DNA of 64,000 nucleotides from contig NZ_CP075691.1 in assembly GCF_020026305.1 (NCBI RefSeq), forward strand, positions 3,341,001-3,405,000. Reading direction: 5' to 3'. Both the position numbers and the translations under genes were made by a program. Below the pieces are notes generated by a model, which saw only the letters and a list, made by a program, of their open reading frames with translations, searched no databases and had not been told where the DNA came from. Source of the DNA: Streptomyces sp. 135. GTDB lineage: Bacteria; Actinomycetota; Actinomycetes; Streptomycetales; Streptomycetaceae. This document shows, in pieces, positions 33,901 through 42,088 of the stretch. Numbering within the stretch: the first letter of the stretch is position 1; each line of letters opens with the position of its first letter.

Positions 33901-35854
33901 GGGACTTGGGCATGCGCAGCCCGAAGTCGTAGATCCACGCGTGCGTACGGTCCGAGCAGCGCAGCTCGTACGGACGCTCGTCGGTGACCTCGACGCCGAG
34001 CCGCTGGAGGACGGGAAGCACCGCGGAGAGGGAGACCTGCTCGCCCGAGCGGTAGATCTTGAAGCGGCGCTCACCGGGGGCGGCGCCCACCGGCTCGTAC
34101 AGGGAGAGCGCGAAGTCCTTGTCGCCCTGGCTGAGCTGCTCCAGGTGCTGGAGGTCGGCGACGGCGGCGCGCGGCGTGTGGTCGGCCTTGTACCCCTCGG
34201 GGAAGGCGGTCCCGTACCGGCGCAGGAGTTCGGCGGCGCGCTCCTCGCCGCACTCGGCGGTCAGCGCCTCGGCGAAGCCGTCGGCCCAGGAGCGGGCGGC
34301 GTCGACGAGCCGCGCCTCGATGCGCTCGACGTCGGTGTCGGAGAGGTCGGGGACCTCGCCGCCCTTGGGAACGCGCACCACGAAGTGGATGCGGGAGAGG
34401 ATCGACTCGGTGTTCCAGGCGGTGAAGTCGACGCTGGCGCCGTTCAGCTCTTCCTTGAGGATGTCGATGATCCGCAGCCGGACGCCGGTGGTGTAGCGGT
34501 CGCGCGGCAGGTAGACGAGCGCGGAGTAGTAGCGCCCGTACTCGTCCTTGCGCAGGTAGAGCCGCAGCCGGCGCCGCTCCTGGAGGTAGAGGACACTCGT
34601 GACGATGGCCCGCAGCTCGTCGGCGGGCGTCTGGAACAGCTCGTCGCGCGGGTAGGTCTCCAGGATCTGGAGCAGGTCGCGCCCGTCGTGGCTGTTGGCC
34701 GAGAACCCGGCGCCCTTGAGCACCTCCTCCACCTTGCGGCGGATGACCGGCACGCGCCGCACGGACTCGGTGTACGCGGCGGACGAGAAGAGCCCGAGGA
34801 AGCGCCGCTCACCCACGACGTTGCCCTCGGCGTCGAACTTCTTCACGCCGACGTAGTCGAGGTAGCTGGGGCGGTGCACGGTCGCGCGGCTGTTGGCCTT
34901 GGTCAGGACGAGCAGCTTGTGCTCGCGGGCCTTGGCGCGCGCGTCGGCGGGCAGCCGGTTGAAGGAGGGGCTGACCGGGTGGTGGTCGTCGCCGTGGTGC
35001 GGGTCGGCGCGCAGGATGCCGAGGCCGGTGCCGGGGACGGCGGCGAGGGAGTCGTCCTCGGTGAGGTTGTACTCGCGGAAGCCCAGGAAGGTGAAGTGGT
35101 TGTCGGCGAGCCAGCGCAGCAGCTCGCGGGCCTCCTCCACCTCCTGGTCGCGCAGGTCGTCGGCGGTGGGCTCGGAGGGCAGCTCGTCGGCGATGCGCAG
35201 CGCGGCGTCGCGCATCTTCTCCCAGTCCTCGACCGTCTCGCGTACGTCGGAGAGGATCCGGAGCAGATCGGCGGTGATCTGCTTCAGGTCGGCGCGGTCG
35301 GTCTCGCGGTCCATCTCGACGTGGATCCACGACTCGACGAGCGCGTCGTGCGGGCGCTCGCTGACCGGCTCCGTGGGCAGGACCTCCAGGAGCTTGCCGG
35401 TCACGTCACGGCGTACGACCACCTGGGGGTGGATCACCACGTGGATGCCGCGGCCCTGGCGGGAGAGCTCGTTGGTGACGGAGTCGACGAGGAAGGGCAT
35501 GTCGTCGGTGACCACCTCGACGACGGAGTGACTGCACGTCCAGCCGTTCTCCTCGACCGTCGGGGTGTGGACCCGTACGTTCGCCGTCCCCTGGGGGCGG
35601 TTCTCGGCGAGCCGGTAGTGGGAGAAGGCGGCGCCGAAGACGTCGACCGGGTCGCGGTCGGCCAGGTCCTCGGGGGCGGTGTGCAGGTAGTAGCGCTGGA
35701 GGAACGCGAGTGCCGTGGCCTGGTCCGGCGTGGCCTCGCTCGTCGTCCCGGTCGGTGCACCACTCGGTAGGCGCCCCCCGACCGGGCTGTTCTCAGCTAC
35801 CCGGGCGGCCCGCGCGAGCAGCTCGGTCTTGGCTTCGTCCAGCTTGGTCTGCAT
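30911..35854 (-). CDS. gdh: NAD-specific glutamate dehydrogenase, large (180-kDa) type
   Basis: This 1647-residue enzyme converts glutamate and NAD to 2-oxoglutarate, ammonia and NADH, mainly in glutamate breakdown. Its length matches the large bacterial NAD-GDH class first described in Streptomyces clavuligerus. A long N-terminal regulatory part (about 1-700, ACT-like folds) precedes the catalytic core with ARGGLRWSDR, VKAQMVKNTVIVPVGAKGGFV and GVGDMSGDVFGNGML, and a helical C-terminal region. It is a single gene with its own terminator. Two GTGACGTA direct repeats lie 31-58 bp upstream of its start. A full-length antisense open frame covers it, which is a GC-bias effect. Confidence 0.95.
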   Translation of the reverse strand: MQTKLDEAKTELLARAARVAENSPVGGRLPSGAPTGTTSEATPDQATALAFLQRYYLHTAPEDLADRDPVDVFGAAFSHYRLAENRPQGTANVRVHTPTVEENGWTCSHSVVEVVTDDMPFLVDSVTNELSRQGRGIHVVIHPQVVVRRDVTGKLLEVLPTEPVSERPHDALVESWIHVEMDRETDRADLKQITADLLRILSDVRETVEDWEKMRDAALRIADELPSEPTADDLRDQEVEEARELLRWLADNHFTFLGFREYNLTEDDSLAAVPGTGLGILRADPHHGDDHHPVSPSFNRLPADARAKAREHKLLVLTKANSRATVHRPSYLDYVGVKKFDAEGNVVGERRFLGLFSSAAYTESVRRVPVIRRKVEEVLKGAGFSANSHDGRDLLQILETYPRDELFQTPADELRAIVTSVLYLQERRRLRLYLRKDEYGRYYSALVYLPRDRYTTGVRLRIIDILKEELNGASVDFTAWNTESILSRIHFVVRVPKGGEVPDLSDTDVERIEARLVDAARSWADGFAEALTAECGEERAAELLRRYGTAFPEGYKADHTPRAAVADLQHLEQLSQGDKDFALSLYEPVGAAPGERRFKIYRSGEQVSLSAVLPVLQRLGVEVTDERPYELRCSDRTHAWIYDFGLRMPKSPNGSGDYLADDGRERFQEAFAAAWTGAAEVDGFNSLVLRAGLNWRQAMVLRAYAKYLRQAGATFSQDYMEDTLRNNVHTTRLLVSLFEARMSPDHQRAGTELTDGLLEELDGALDQVASLDEDRILRSFLTVIKATLRTNFFQKTESGRPHTYVSMKFDPQAIPDLPAPRPAYEIWVYSPRVEGVHLRFGKVARGGLRWSDRREDFRTEILGLVKAQMVKNTVIVPVGAKGGFVAKQLPDPSVDRDAWLAEGVACYKTFISALLDITDNLVAGEVVPPVDVVRHDEDDTYLVVAADKGTATFSDIANKVAEDYDFWLGDAFASGGSAGYDHKGMGITARGAWESVKRHFRELGCDTQSEDFTVVGVGDMSGDVFGNGMLLSEHIRLVAAFDHRHIFIDPKPDAATSYAERRRLFELPRSSWADYDKKLLSNGGGIFPRSAKAIQLNAHIRGALGIETGVAKMTPADLMRAILQAPVDLLWNGGIGTYVKSSAESNADVGDKANDSIRVNGSDLRVKVVGEGGNLGLTQLGRIEFARAGGRINTDAIDNSAGVDTSDHEVNIKILLNAVVTDGDMTVKQRNKLLAEMTDEVGQLVLRNNYAQNTALGNAVAQSPSLLHAHQRFMRRLGKQGHLDRSLEFLPNDRQIRELLNAGRGLSQPELAVLLAYTKITAADELIQTTLPDDPYLRRLLHAYFPKALRERFPDQVDGHALRREIITTVLVNDTVNAGGSTFLHRLREETGASLEEIVRAQLAAREIFGLSEVWDAVEALDNVVAADVQTRVRLHSRRLVERGARWLLNNRPQPLQLAETIAFFGEGVAQVWDELPNLLRGSDLEWYQGIRDELTAAGVPDELAQRVAGFSSAFPTLDIVAVADRVGKDPMAVSEVYYDLADRLRITQLMDRIIELPRADRWQSMARASIREDLYAAHAALTADVLAAGNGAATPEERFKAWEEKNAPILSRARATLEEIQSSDAFDLANLSVAMRTMRTLLRTHS

Positions 35855-35884
35855 TGTCCTCTGACTCCTGTCGCGCGCCGTTGC

Positions 35885-35912
35885 GTGACGTAGAAGGAAG
35901 TGATGTGACGTA
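35885..35912. promoter_or_regulatory. GTGACGTA direct repeats upstream of the glutamate dehydrogenase gene
   Basis: GTGACGTA occurs at 35885-35892 and 35905-35912, exactly 20 bp apart (two helical turns), 31-58 bp before the start codon. Such phasing suits a dimeric regulator. The spacing does not fit a complete GlnR box. Confidence 0.45.
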
Positions 35913-36355
35913 ACGCCGCGGCACGGGGTCTCCTGCCGGAGTCGACGTTATGCCGCGGTGCGGGAAGAGCGGTCGGCTTTCCGCCATTTTCAGCGCTTCC
36001 ACTGACAGATGGCTTGCCCGGGCCGGTCGGCCGCACCGCGAAGAAGCGTCAGCGAGGGCCCGGGCACGGATGTCCTCCGTGTTCCCCGGGCGCAGGGCGG
36101 AGGCACCTATGCCTCCGCGGGCTATCGCGCTGATCACGGGTCAAGGCTATCGCTCCGCGCCCGGGAACCGTCATGAGCCGTATGTGTACAAAAGCGGGGG
36201 CAGAACCTGGACAGTCTGCACAGTGCGTCCGGGGCGCGGCCCTGCTGTCGGCCCTCTTGGCAAACCGGACGCGGGGATGCACGTTGAGCGGGACGGACAA
36301 CGGACATGCGTGACGGACGACGGACATGCGTGACGGACTCGGGAAGCGAGCACCG
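35913..36355. other. Intergenic region between gdh and the DJ-1-like gene
   Basis: This divergent gap has no convincing coding frame. The part at 35940-36030 is less GC-rich and probably holds the gdh promoter. The only structured element seen is a 20-bp tandem repeat near the DJ-1-like gene, listed separately. Confidence 0.6.
36295..36334 (+). repeat. Two 20-bp tandem repeats upstream of the DJ-1-like gene
   Basis: The units ggacRacggacatgcgtgac at 36295-36314 and 36315-36334 differ at one base. They end 21 bp before the ATG at 36356, so they overlap the expected leader or ribosome-binding region. Confidence 0.85.
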
Positions 36356-36922
36356 ATGGCAGCCAAGATCCTGATAGTGACCGGCGACGCGGCGGAGTCG
36401 CTGGAGGTCCTCTACCCCTACCAGCGCCTGCGCGAGGAAGGATACGACGTCCACATCGCCGCCCCGGCCCGCAAGACGCTGCGGTTCGTGGTGCACGACT
36501 TCGAACCGGGCTTCGACACGTACACGGAGAAGCCGGGCTACACCTGGCCCGCGGACCTCGCCTTCGCCGAAGTGGAACCCGGCCAGTACGCCGCCCTGGT
36601 GATCCCGGGCGGCCGGGCCCCGGAGTATCTGCGCAACGACCCGGAGCTCCGCAAGATCCTCAAGTCCTTCTTCGACGCGGACAAGCCGGTGGCCCAGATC
36701 TGCCACGGCCCGCTCCTCACCGCCGCGATCGACGGCCTGAGCGGCCGCCGCGTCACGGCGTACCCGGCCCTGGAGATGGACATGCAGGCGGCGGGCGCGA
36801 CCTTCCAGGACGCGGAGGTGGTGGTCGACGGCACGCTGGTCTCGGCCCGCGCGTGGACGGATCACTCGGGCTGGATGCGGGAGTTCCTGACCGTGCTGAG
36901 GGCGAAGGCACCCGTGACGTGA
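36356..36922 (+). CDS. DJ-1/PfpI family protein
   Basis: This 188-residue protein has the flavodoxin-like class I glutamine amidotransferase fold of the PfpI/DJ-1 family. It has the conserved acidic Glu17 (AAESLEVLYP), VIPGGRAPEYLR, and the nucleophile elbow AQICHGP with Cys116-His117. Family members include deglycases and chaperone-like or protease enzymes, and the exact reaction cannot be told from sequence. The start ATG 36356 (MAAKILIV) is at the family N-terminus; an in-frame start 30 bp earlier lies in the tandem repeat. It stands alone between divergent gdh and a convergent LuxR gene. Confidence 0.9.
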   Translation: MAAKILIVTGDAAESLEVLYPYQRLREEGYDVHIAAPARKTLRFVVHDFEPGFDTYTEKPGYTWPADLAFAEVEPGQYAALVIPGGRAPEYLRNDPELRKILKSFFDADKPVAQICHGPLLTAAIDGLSGRRVTAYPALEMDMQAAGATFQDAEVVVDGTLVSARAWTDHSGWMREFLTVLRAKAPVT

Positions 36923-37009
36923 GGGGCCGGTAGCGGAAGGTCCCGTGGCGGCCCGGGTAGCGGAGGCTGATCATCCGTTAGGTATACGGAGCTGCGCGTA
37001 TCCGTCCCA

Positions 37010-37041
37010 CATCGGTATGCCGATCCTCGGGGATACCGATG
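37010..37041. repeat. Inverted repeat catcggtat / ataccgatg
   Basis: Perfect 9-bp arms at 37010-37018 and 37033-37041 flank a 14-nt loop, which itself contains ccgatcctcgg. It lies about 90 bp after the DJ-1-like gene and may terminate it or bind a protein. Confidence 0.6.
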
Positions 37042-37200
37042 CCGGGAGGGGGGCGCGAAGGGCAGTCTCTTCCGTGCGCCGCCTGGTCCGAGGATGCGGG
37101 AACGGGCGCCAGGGTGCCCGGCAGTGCCTGGTCATCTCCCCCACGGCTGTCATGGCAAGGCATCCGGCCCGCCCCCGCGGCCCCGGCGAAGCGGCCGACG

Positions 37201-37234
37201 CGGCGCCTGCCCTTGTCGGCGAGGGCAGGCGCCG
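37201..37234 (-). terminator. Terminator of the LuxR gene
   Basis: A perfect 12-bp stem (cggcgcctgccc 37201-37212, gggcaggcgccg 37223-37234) with a 10-nt loop lies 40 bp after the LuxR stop codon. Confidence 0.75.
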
Positions 37235-37273
37235 CTCCTCCGGGGACGCGGACACCGCCACGCCCCTGCGCCG

Positions 37274-39577
37274 CTATCCCGCCACGCCGCTCCCCCGGTC
37301 CTCCGTGGCGCTCGCGATCTCCGTACGGGAGCCCACGCCCAGCTTCGCCAGGATGTGCTCGACATGCGCGTCCGCGGTCCGCTTCGAGATGACCAGGCGC
37401 TCCGCGATCTCCCGGTTGGACAGGCCCTGGCCGACCAGGGCGGCCACCTCCCGCTCCCGCCGGGTCAGTACGTCACCGGCCGCCCGCCGCCCGGACCGCT
37501 GGGCCGGCGGCCTGCCGGGAACGTCCGCGTCGGCGCGCACCGCGTGCAGGACCTGGCGGCCGGACAGCCGTGCCCCCACCGCGTGCCACCGGTCGAACTG
37601 CTTGCCGCCCAGCGCGTCCCGCACGGCCTCGCGCACCGCCTCCTGGTGCTCCAGGAGCGAGGGCAGCATGGCGATGGGGTCGCCGCCGAGCCGCCGCGCG
37701 TTCTCCGCGTACCCGAGCAGCCAGGCGGCCCGCACCTGCCGCCCGGCCTGCGCCGCCGCCCAGGCGAGGCCGTGGCAGCACATCGCTGCGACCAGGATCT
37801 CGTCGACCTCGCCGGCCGCCTCCAGGGCCCCGCACAGCGACGCGACGCCGCCCTCCCGGTCGCCCGCGAGCCACCGCACGAGGCCCTGCGCCATGAGCGT
37901 GGAGCCGTAGAGCTGCCGCTCGCCCGTGCCCTCCAGCAGGCCGAGGCCCTGCGCGCACAGCTCCAGCGCGCCCTCGGTGTCGCCGAGCACGGCCCGCAGC
38001 AGGGCCGCTTCGTAGCCCATCACCACCAGGCCGAGGAGGTTGTCGCTCTCCTGCATCCGCCGCCGCACGTCCGCGAGCCGGGCCAGCCCCTCCTCGTCCC
38101 CGCACAGCGCGGCCAGACCGTCGGCGTACCCCTCGGCGAACTGCGCCACCTCCTCGTCGCCGGCCGCCACCGCGGACACCCGCGCCAGCTCCATCTGCTC
38201 GACGGCCGTCGCCAGATCCGCCGTCCACACCGCGAAGACACCGGTCCCGAGCAGCCCCCACGCCCGCGCCGAGCAGTCCTCGGGGACGCGGGCGAGCCCC
38301 TTGTCGATCCAGTACCCGCCCTCGGAGAGCGCCCCGGAGGCCCGCCAGTGCGGCCACAGCCGGGCCGCGAGCCGCAGCCCCTGCGCCGCCCGTCCGTCGG
38401 TCTCGTACGCGTACTCCAGAGCGGCCCGCAGGTCGGCGATCTCCGCCCGGACCGTGCGGTGCAGCTCCGCCTGTCCGGCGCCGAGGAACCCCTCCTCGAA
38501 ACGCCGCCCGAGATCGCGGTAGTACGCGAAGTGCCGCGCCCGCAGCGCCGCGCCGCCGTCCGCCTCGACCACGCCTAGCCGCTCGGCCCCGTACTCCCTG
38601 AGCGTGTCGAGCAGCCGGTAGCGGCTGCCCGACTCGCCGATCCGCTGCACCACGGACTTGTCGACGAGTCCGATGAGCTGCCCCAGCACCTCCGCGACGG
38701 GCAACTGCCCACCTCCACAGACCTGTTCGGCGGCGCTCAGCTCGAAGGACCCGGCGAACACGGACAGCCGCGCCCACAACAGCTGCTCCTCCGGAGTGCA
38801 CAGCTCATGCGACCAGTCGATGGCCGTACGCAGGGTCTGGTGCCGCGAGAGAGCGGTGCGCCGCCCTCCGGTCAGCACCTGGAAACGGTCGTCGAGCCGC
38901 GCCACGAGCTCCTCCGTCGACACGGCCCGCAGCCGCACCGCGGCGAGCTCCAGCGCCAGCGGTATGCAGTCGAGCCGGTGGGCCAGCGCGAACAGCTGCT
39001 CGCGGTTCCCGTCGTGCACCGCGAAGCCGGGCACCACACCGGCGGCGCGCTGCGCGAACAGCTCGACCGCGTCGCCGGGCGCCAGCGGCGAGACGGGGCA
39101 GCAGTGCTCCCCGGGCACGTCCAACGGCTGCCGGCTGGTGGCGAGCACACTCACGTCGGCGGCCTCGCGCAACAGGATGTCCGAGAGCATCGCGCAGGCG
39201 TCGACCAGGTGCTCGCACGTGTCCAGCACGATGAGCAGCCGCCGCCCCTGGAGGTGCGCCACGACCGCGTCGAGCGGCGCCATCCCGGACTGCTCGGGCA
39301 GTTCGAGGACGGCGGCGAGCGTGGCGGGTATCAGCTCGGGGTCCCGCAGCGCCGACAGCTCGGCGAGCCACACGCCGTCGGGAAACCTTTCCCCCAGCCC
39401 CGCGGCGGCCCTCAGCGCGGTGCGGCTCTTGCCGACACCTCCCGGCCCGACCAGCGTGACGAGCCGCGCGTACTCGAACGCCGCCCGTACCTGCGCCAGT
39501 TCGTCCGCCCGTCCGACGAACGAGGTCAACTCGGCGGGGAGTTGCCCGCCCCGCCGCTGCCCGAAGCCGAAACCCAT
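37274..39577 (-). CDS. Large ATPase-LuxR transcriptional regulator
   Basis: This 767-residue regulator starts at ATG 39577 after a G-rich site; an in-frame ATG at 39616 is an alternative. It has a signal-transducing ATPase domain with Walker A GPGGVGKS (44-51), [10 protein letters not shown] and VLATSRQPL, followed by [10 protein letters not shown] typical of the BTAD/AfsR-like ATPase regulators. A long helical TPR-like middle follows. The C-terminal LuxR helix-turn-helix (about 700-765) has [25 protein letters not shown] and [17 protein letters not shown]. It probably responds to a small ligand through ATP-driven assembly. The target genes are unknown. A hairpin terminator follows it. Confidence 0.88.
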   Translation of the reverse strand: MGFGFGQRRGGQLPAELTSFVGRADELAQVRAAFEYARLVTLVGPGGVGKSRTALRAAAGLGERFPDGVWLAELSALRDPELIPATLAAVLELPEQSGMAPLDAVVAHLQGRRLLIVLDTCEHLVDACAMLSDILLREAADVSVLATSRQPLDVPGEHCCPVSPLAPGDAVELFAQRAAGVVPGFAVHDGNREQLFALAHRLDCIPLALELAAVRLRAVSTEELVARLDDRFQVLTGGRRTALSRHQTLRTAIDWSHELCTPEEQLLWARLSVFAGSFELSAAEQVCGGGQLPVAEVLGQLIGLVDKSVVQRIGESGSRYRLLDTLREYGAERLGVVEADGGAALRARHFAYYRDLGRRFEEGFLGAGQAELHRTVRAEIADLRAALEYAYETDGRAAQGLRLAARLWPHWRASGALSEGGYWIDKGLARVPEDCSARAWGLLGTGVFAVWTADLATAVEQMELARVSAVAAGDEEVAQFAEGYADGLAALCGDEEGLARLADVRRRMQESDNLLGLVVMGYEAALLRAVLGDTEGALELCAQGLGLLEGTGERQLYGSTLMAQGLVRWLAGDREGGVASLCGALEAAGEVDEILVAAMCCHGLAWAAAQAGRQVRAAWLLGYAENARRLGGDPIAMLPSLLEHQEAVREAVRDALGGKQFDRWHAVGARLSGRQVLHAVRADADVPGRPPAQRSGRRAAGDVLTRREREVAALVGQGLSNREIAERLVISKRTADAHVEHILAKLGVGSRTEIASATEDRGSGVAG

Positions 39578-39688
39578 CGCGCTACCGCCCCCGTCACGTC
39601 GTCCGGCACAGCTCATCCGCCGAGGATCACACCTCAGCGTACGCAGAACGGCGCGGAGGGTGAACGCGAATCCGGCAACCCCCGCACC

Positions 39689-40363
39689 TCAGGCGGCGAG
39701 CCGCTCCGCCTCGGCCACGGCCTCCTCCAGGCTGTCCACGACGGGCACCCCGGCGCTCTCCAGGCTCGCCCGGCTGTGCGAGCCGCCGGTGTAGAGGACG
39801 GCCCGCGCGCCCACGTGCGCGGCGGCGACCGCGTCGTCGACGGCGTCCCCGATCACGACGACCCGCTCGACGGCGGCGGCGACACCCTCCAGCGCGGCCA
39901 GGTGCCGCACCATCCGCTCGGCCTTGCCGGCGTGCGAGTCGTCGGTCCGCCCGTCGATCCGCACGAAGTGCTCGTGGATCCCGTGCCGCCGCACGATCGG
40001 CACGAGGTGCTCGTGCGGAGCCAGCGACAGCAACGACTGCGTACGCCCGTCGGCCCGCCGCTCGGCGAGCAGCCGCGCGGCCCCTTCGGCGAGCCCGCAG
40101 GCCTCGGCCCGCGCCCAGTAGTGCTTGTGGAAGACGGCATCCATGAGCCGCCACTCCGTGTCACTCGGCAGCCGCCCCATGAGCCGCTCGTAGAACCGCG
40201 GGATCGGCACGCAGTACAGCTCGCGGTACCGCTCCAGAGTGATCGACTCGAGCCCGATCTCCGCGAAGGAGGCGTTCGTGGCCTCGATCACCGCATGAAT
40301 GTCATGCAGGAGGGTCCCATTCCAGTCCCAGACGATGTGCGCCCCGCGCCCCGTTTTCCCCAT
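39689..40363 (-). CDS. HAD-superfamily phosphatase
   Basis: This 224-residue hydrolase starts at ATG 40363 (MGKTGRGAHIVWDWNGTLLHD). It has motif I DWNGTLLHD with nucleophile and acid Asp, motif II SLLSLAP, the motif III Lys in HAGKAERM, and motif IV VIGDAVDDAVAA. The helical cap between motifs I and II resembles that of phosphoglycolate phosphatases (Gph-like). It removes phosphate from a small metabolite; the substrate is not predictable. It lies in the same direction as the DUF6912 gene but 315 bp away, so it probably has its own promoter. Confidence 0.88.
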   Translation of the reverse strand: MGKTGRGAHIVWDWNGTLLHDIHAVIEATNASFAEIGLESITLERYRELYCVPIPRFYERLMGRLPSDTEWRLMDAVFHKHYWARAEACGLAEGAARLLAERRADGRTQSLLSLAPHEHLVPIVRRHGIHEHFVRIDGRTDDSHAGKAERMVRHLAALEGVAAAVERVVVIGDAVDDAVAAAHVGARAVLYTGGSHSRASLESAGVPVVDSLEEAVAEAERLAA

Positions 40364-40678
40364 CCCCAAAACGTACCCGCCCCCACCGACAACAGAGCCA
40401 ACGCAGAGGGCCCACCCCCCGCACCCGCGAGCGCACGCGAGGGGACGTCGGCCGGAAACCTGGAGGCGCACAGCTGACGACGGCCCGCAGTCGCCCACGC
40501 GCCGGAGGGGACGTGGGGGTAGGTGCGCGCGGAGCACAGTGGTGGTCACCAGGGCCCCGAAGCAACAAAGGCCCCGCACCAAGATGGCGAGCACGGACCT
40601 ACCCCCGCGGCCCCGCCCCCAAGACGACCCCAGGCGCACCCCGGGACACCCAAGACGCACCCACCGCGCGAGCCCCCC
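40364..40678. other. Intergenic region with a distant inverted repeat
   Basis: No coding region was recognised in this gap. The 10-bp arms gggggtaggt (40515-40524) and acctaccccc (40597-40606) are perfect inverted copies 72 bp apart. Confidence 0.55.
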
Positions 40679-41185
40679 TCAGCCGATCAACCCAGGAATC
40701 TCCTGCGTCGCAAACCACAGCAGCTCATGATCCTCCGCCCCGTCCACCACGAACCGCGCATCCTCGTCCCCCATATCCGCCGCCCCCAACGCCGCCGCAG
40801 CCGCGCCCACATCCCCCTCCGCGTCCCCCGAGTCCACATGCACCGCCGCCACCTTCCCCAGGGACAGCCCCCCGGCAACCCGCACCTCCCCGAGCGCCCC
40901 TCGATCGAGCCCCCGGTCAGGATCCGCCACAGCCGCCCCATCCGGCACATCCGCCGCAAGCACGACCCGCCGCCGCGCCGCCGACGGATCCCCCGCCACC
41001 AACCGCAGCGACGCCGCCGCCGCCCGGTTCAACGCCGCGTACTCCAGCTCCTCGATGTCGTCCGAGACGTACCACTCCCGCAGAGCGGGGGTCACGGCGT
41101 AAGCGACCAGCGGCCCGGGCCCCACCTCCCCCGCCTTGTACGCCTCAGCGAGCCGGGGCAGGGTCAGAGGAACGTAGACGCGCAT
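40679..41185 (-). CDS. DUF6912 family protein
   Basis: This 168-residue protein of unknown function begins at ATG 41185 (MRVYVPLTLPRLAEAYKAGE). Conserved stretches include YVSDDIEELEYAALNRAA near the N-terminus and FVVDGAEDHELLWFATQEIP at the end. The DUF6912 family is actinobacterial and usually lies near secA. It is acidic, has no signal peptide or membrane helix, and is probably cytosolic. A longer upstream frame without family similarity was not used. No function is proposed. Confidence 0.8.
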   Translation of the reverse strand: MRVYVPLTLPRLAEAYKAGEVGPGPLVAYAVTPALREWYVSDDIEELEYAALNRAAAASLRLVAGDPSAARRRVVLAADVPDGAAVADPDRGLDRGALGEVRVAGGLSLGKVAAVHVDSGDAEGDVGAAAAALGAADMGDEDARFVVDGAEDHELLWFATQEIPGLIG

Positions 41186-41505
41186 ATACGGGACCGCTTT
41201 CGCTCGCGTCCGCCGAGACGGACCTTCGTGGCCGTAGAAGACCTTCAGGATACGTGCGGGAGTCCCCGATCGAGGTCCCCCCACCACCCGCGGAGCCGTC
41301 CACCCCCGTCCACGGATTCACCCGGCACACCCCCGGAAACACCACGCCCCAAGGGCCTCCACCCCCCTGATAGGTGAACCCGGACCCCCACCCCCGGCCG
41401 GTCCTCCACCCCTTGCGCACCGACCCCCCACCCCCGTACAAGATCCCCAACACGAAGTTACTCATCGGTACCAACCGGCGCCACAGGCGACGAAGGAGGC
41501 ACCAC
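41186..41505. other. Divergent, pyrimidine-rich intergenic region
   Basis: This region lies between the DUF6912 and Rv3235-family genes and is strongly C-rich on the plus strand from about 41340 to 41450. A weak promoter candidate for the plus-strand gene is TTGCGC (41413-41418), an 18-bp spacer and TACAAG (41437-41442). No coding similarity was found. Confidence 0.45.
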
Positions 41506-41958
41506 ATGCGCAAGGTGATGACCAGGCCCCGCCCACGTCCGACCGCGTCCCGCCCACCCGCGGGCCGCCCACCGACCCGCAGGGACTCACGCCGCCCCAC
41601 GGACCGCCGCCCACTGACGGTCCCGGCCCAACCACCCCCGCACCCCACAGAGGTCTTCGCGGAACGCCTCCTGCTCGTCCTCAGCGGCCAACGCCCCCTG
41701 CACTGGGCGGCCCGCCACATCGCCAACACGGCGTACGACGACCTGGCCCGCCTGGCGGAGCTCAGCCCGCTCCGCACGGGCGGCCACCGCCCCACGATCC
41801 ACCGCATCGGCCACTACCAGCCGCACCCCGAGGCGTACGAGGTCTTCGCCCGCGTGGCGACGGGCCCGAGGCTGCGCGCGCTGGCGTTCCGCCTCGCCCT
41901 GGGGGCGGACAGGAAGTGGCGCTGCACGGCGGTGGAAACAGACCCCAAAAGGCACTGA
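41506..41958 (+). CDS. Rv3235-family protein
   Basis: This 150-residue protein starts at ATG 41506, 6 nt after the strong site GAAGGAGG at 41492-41499. The first 55 residues are Arg/Pro-rich and probably disordered. The rest is the conserved helical domain of the Rv3235 family (EVFAERLLLVLSGQRPLHWAARH, YDDLARLAEL, then LRALAFRLA). The family is found next to secA in actinobacteria and has no established function. It converges with secA through a hairpin terminator. It is very basic overall, so nucleic acid binding is possible but unproven. Confidence 0.82.
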   Translation: MRKVMTRPRPRPTASRPPAGRPPTRRDSRRPTDRRPLTVPAQPPPHPTEVFAERLLLVLSGQRPLHWAARHIANTAYDDLARLAELSPLRTGGHRPTIHRIGHYQPHPEAYEVFARVATGPRLRALAFRLALGADRKWRCTAVETDPKRH

Positions 41959-42009
41959 CAAACCGCGCCCGACCGCGCACCGCACCGCACCGCACCGACC
42001 CAAGCGAAA

Positions 42010-42033
42010 GGGGCCGGAAGCAATCCCGGCCCC
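42010..42033. terminator. Hairpin between the Rv3235-family gene and secA
   Basis: Ggggccgg (42010-42017) pairs perfectly with ccggcccc (42026-42033) over an 8-nt loop between two convergent genes. It could serve both. Confidence 0.65.
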
Positions 42034-42088
42034 TCCACCTACGTCACGAGACACCTAACGCCCCGCCACGCCGCGCTGCGCTGCGCAA

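Larger units (their letters stand above)
36923..37273. other. Convergent intergenic region
   Basis: The gap between the DJ-1-like gene and the LuxR gene holds two inverted repeats (37010-37041 and 37201-37234, listed separately). No coding region was recognised. Confidence 0.6.

Noticed and set aside
30917..35770. 1617-residue open frame antisense to glutamate dehydrogenase
   Set aside because: Its sequence is Val/Gly/Ala/Asp-biased without motifs; the minus-strand enzyme is certain.
35885..35920. GlnR box upstream of glutamate dehydrogenase
   Set aside because: GTGAC half-sites exist but the GAAAC partner at N6 spacing is missing.
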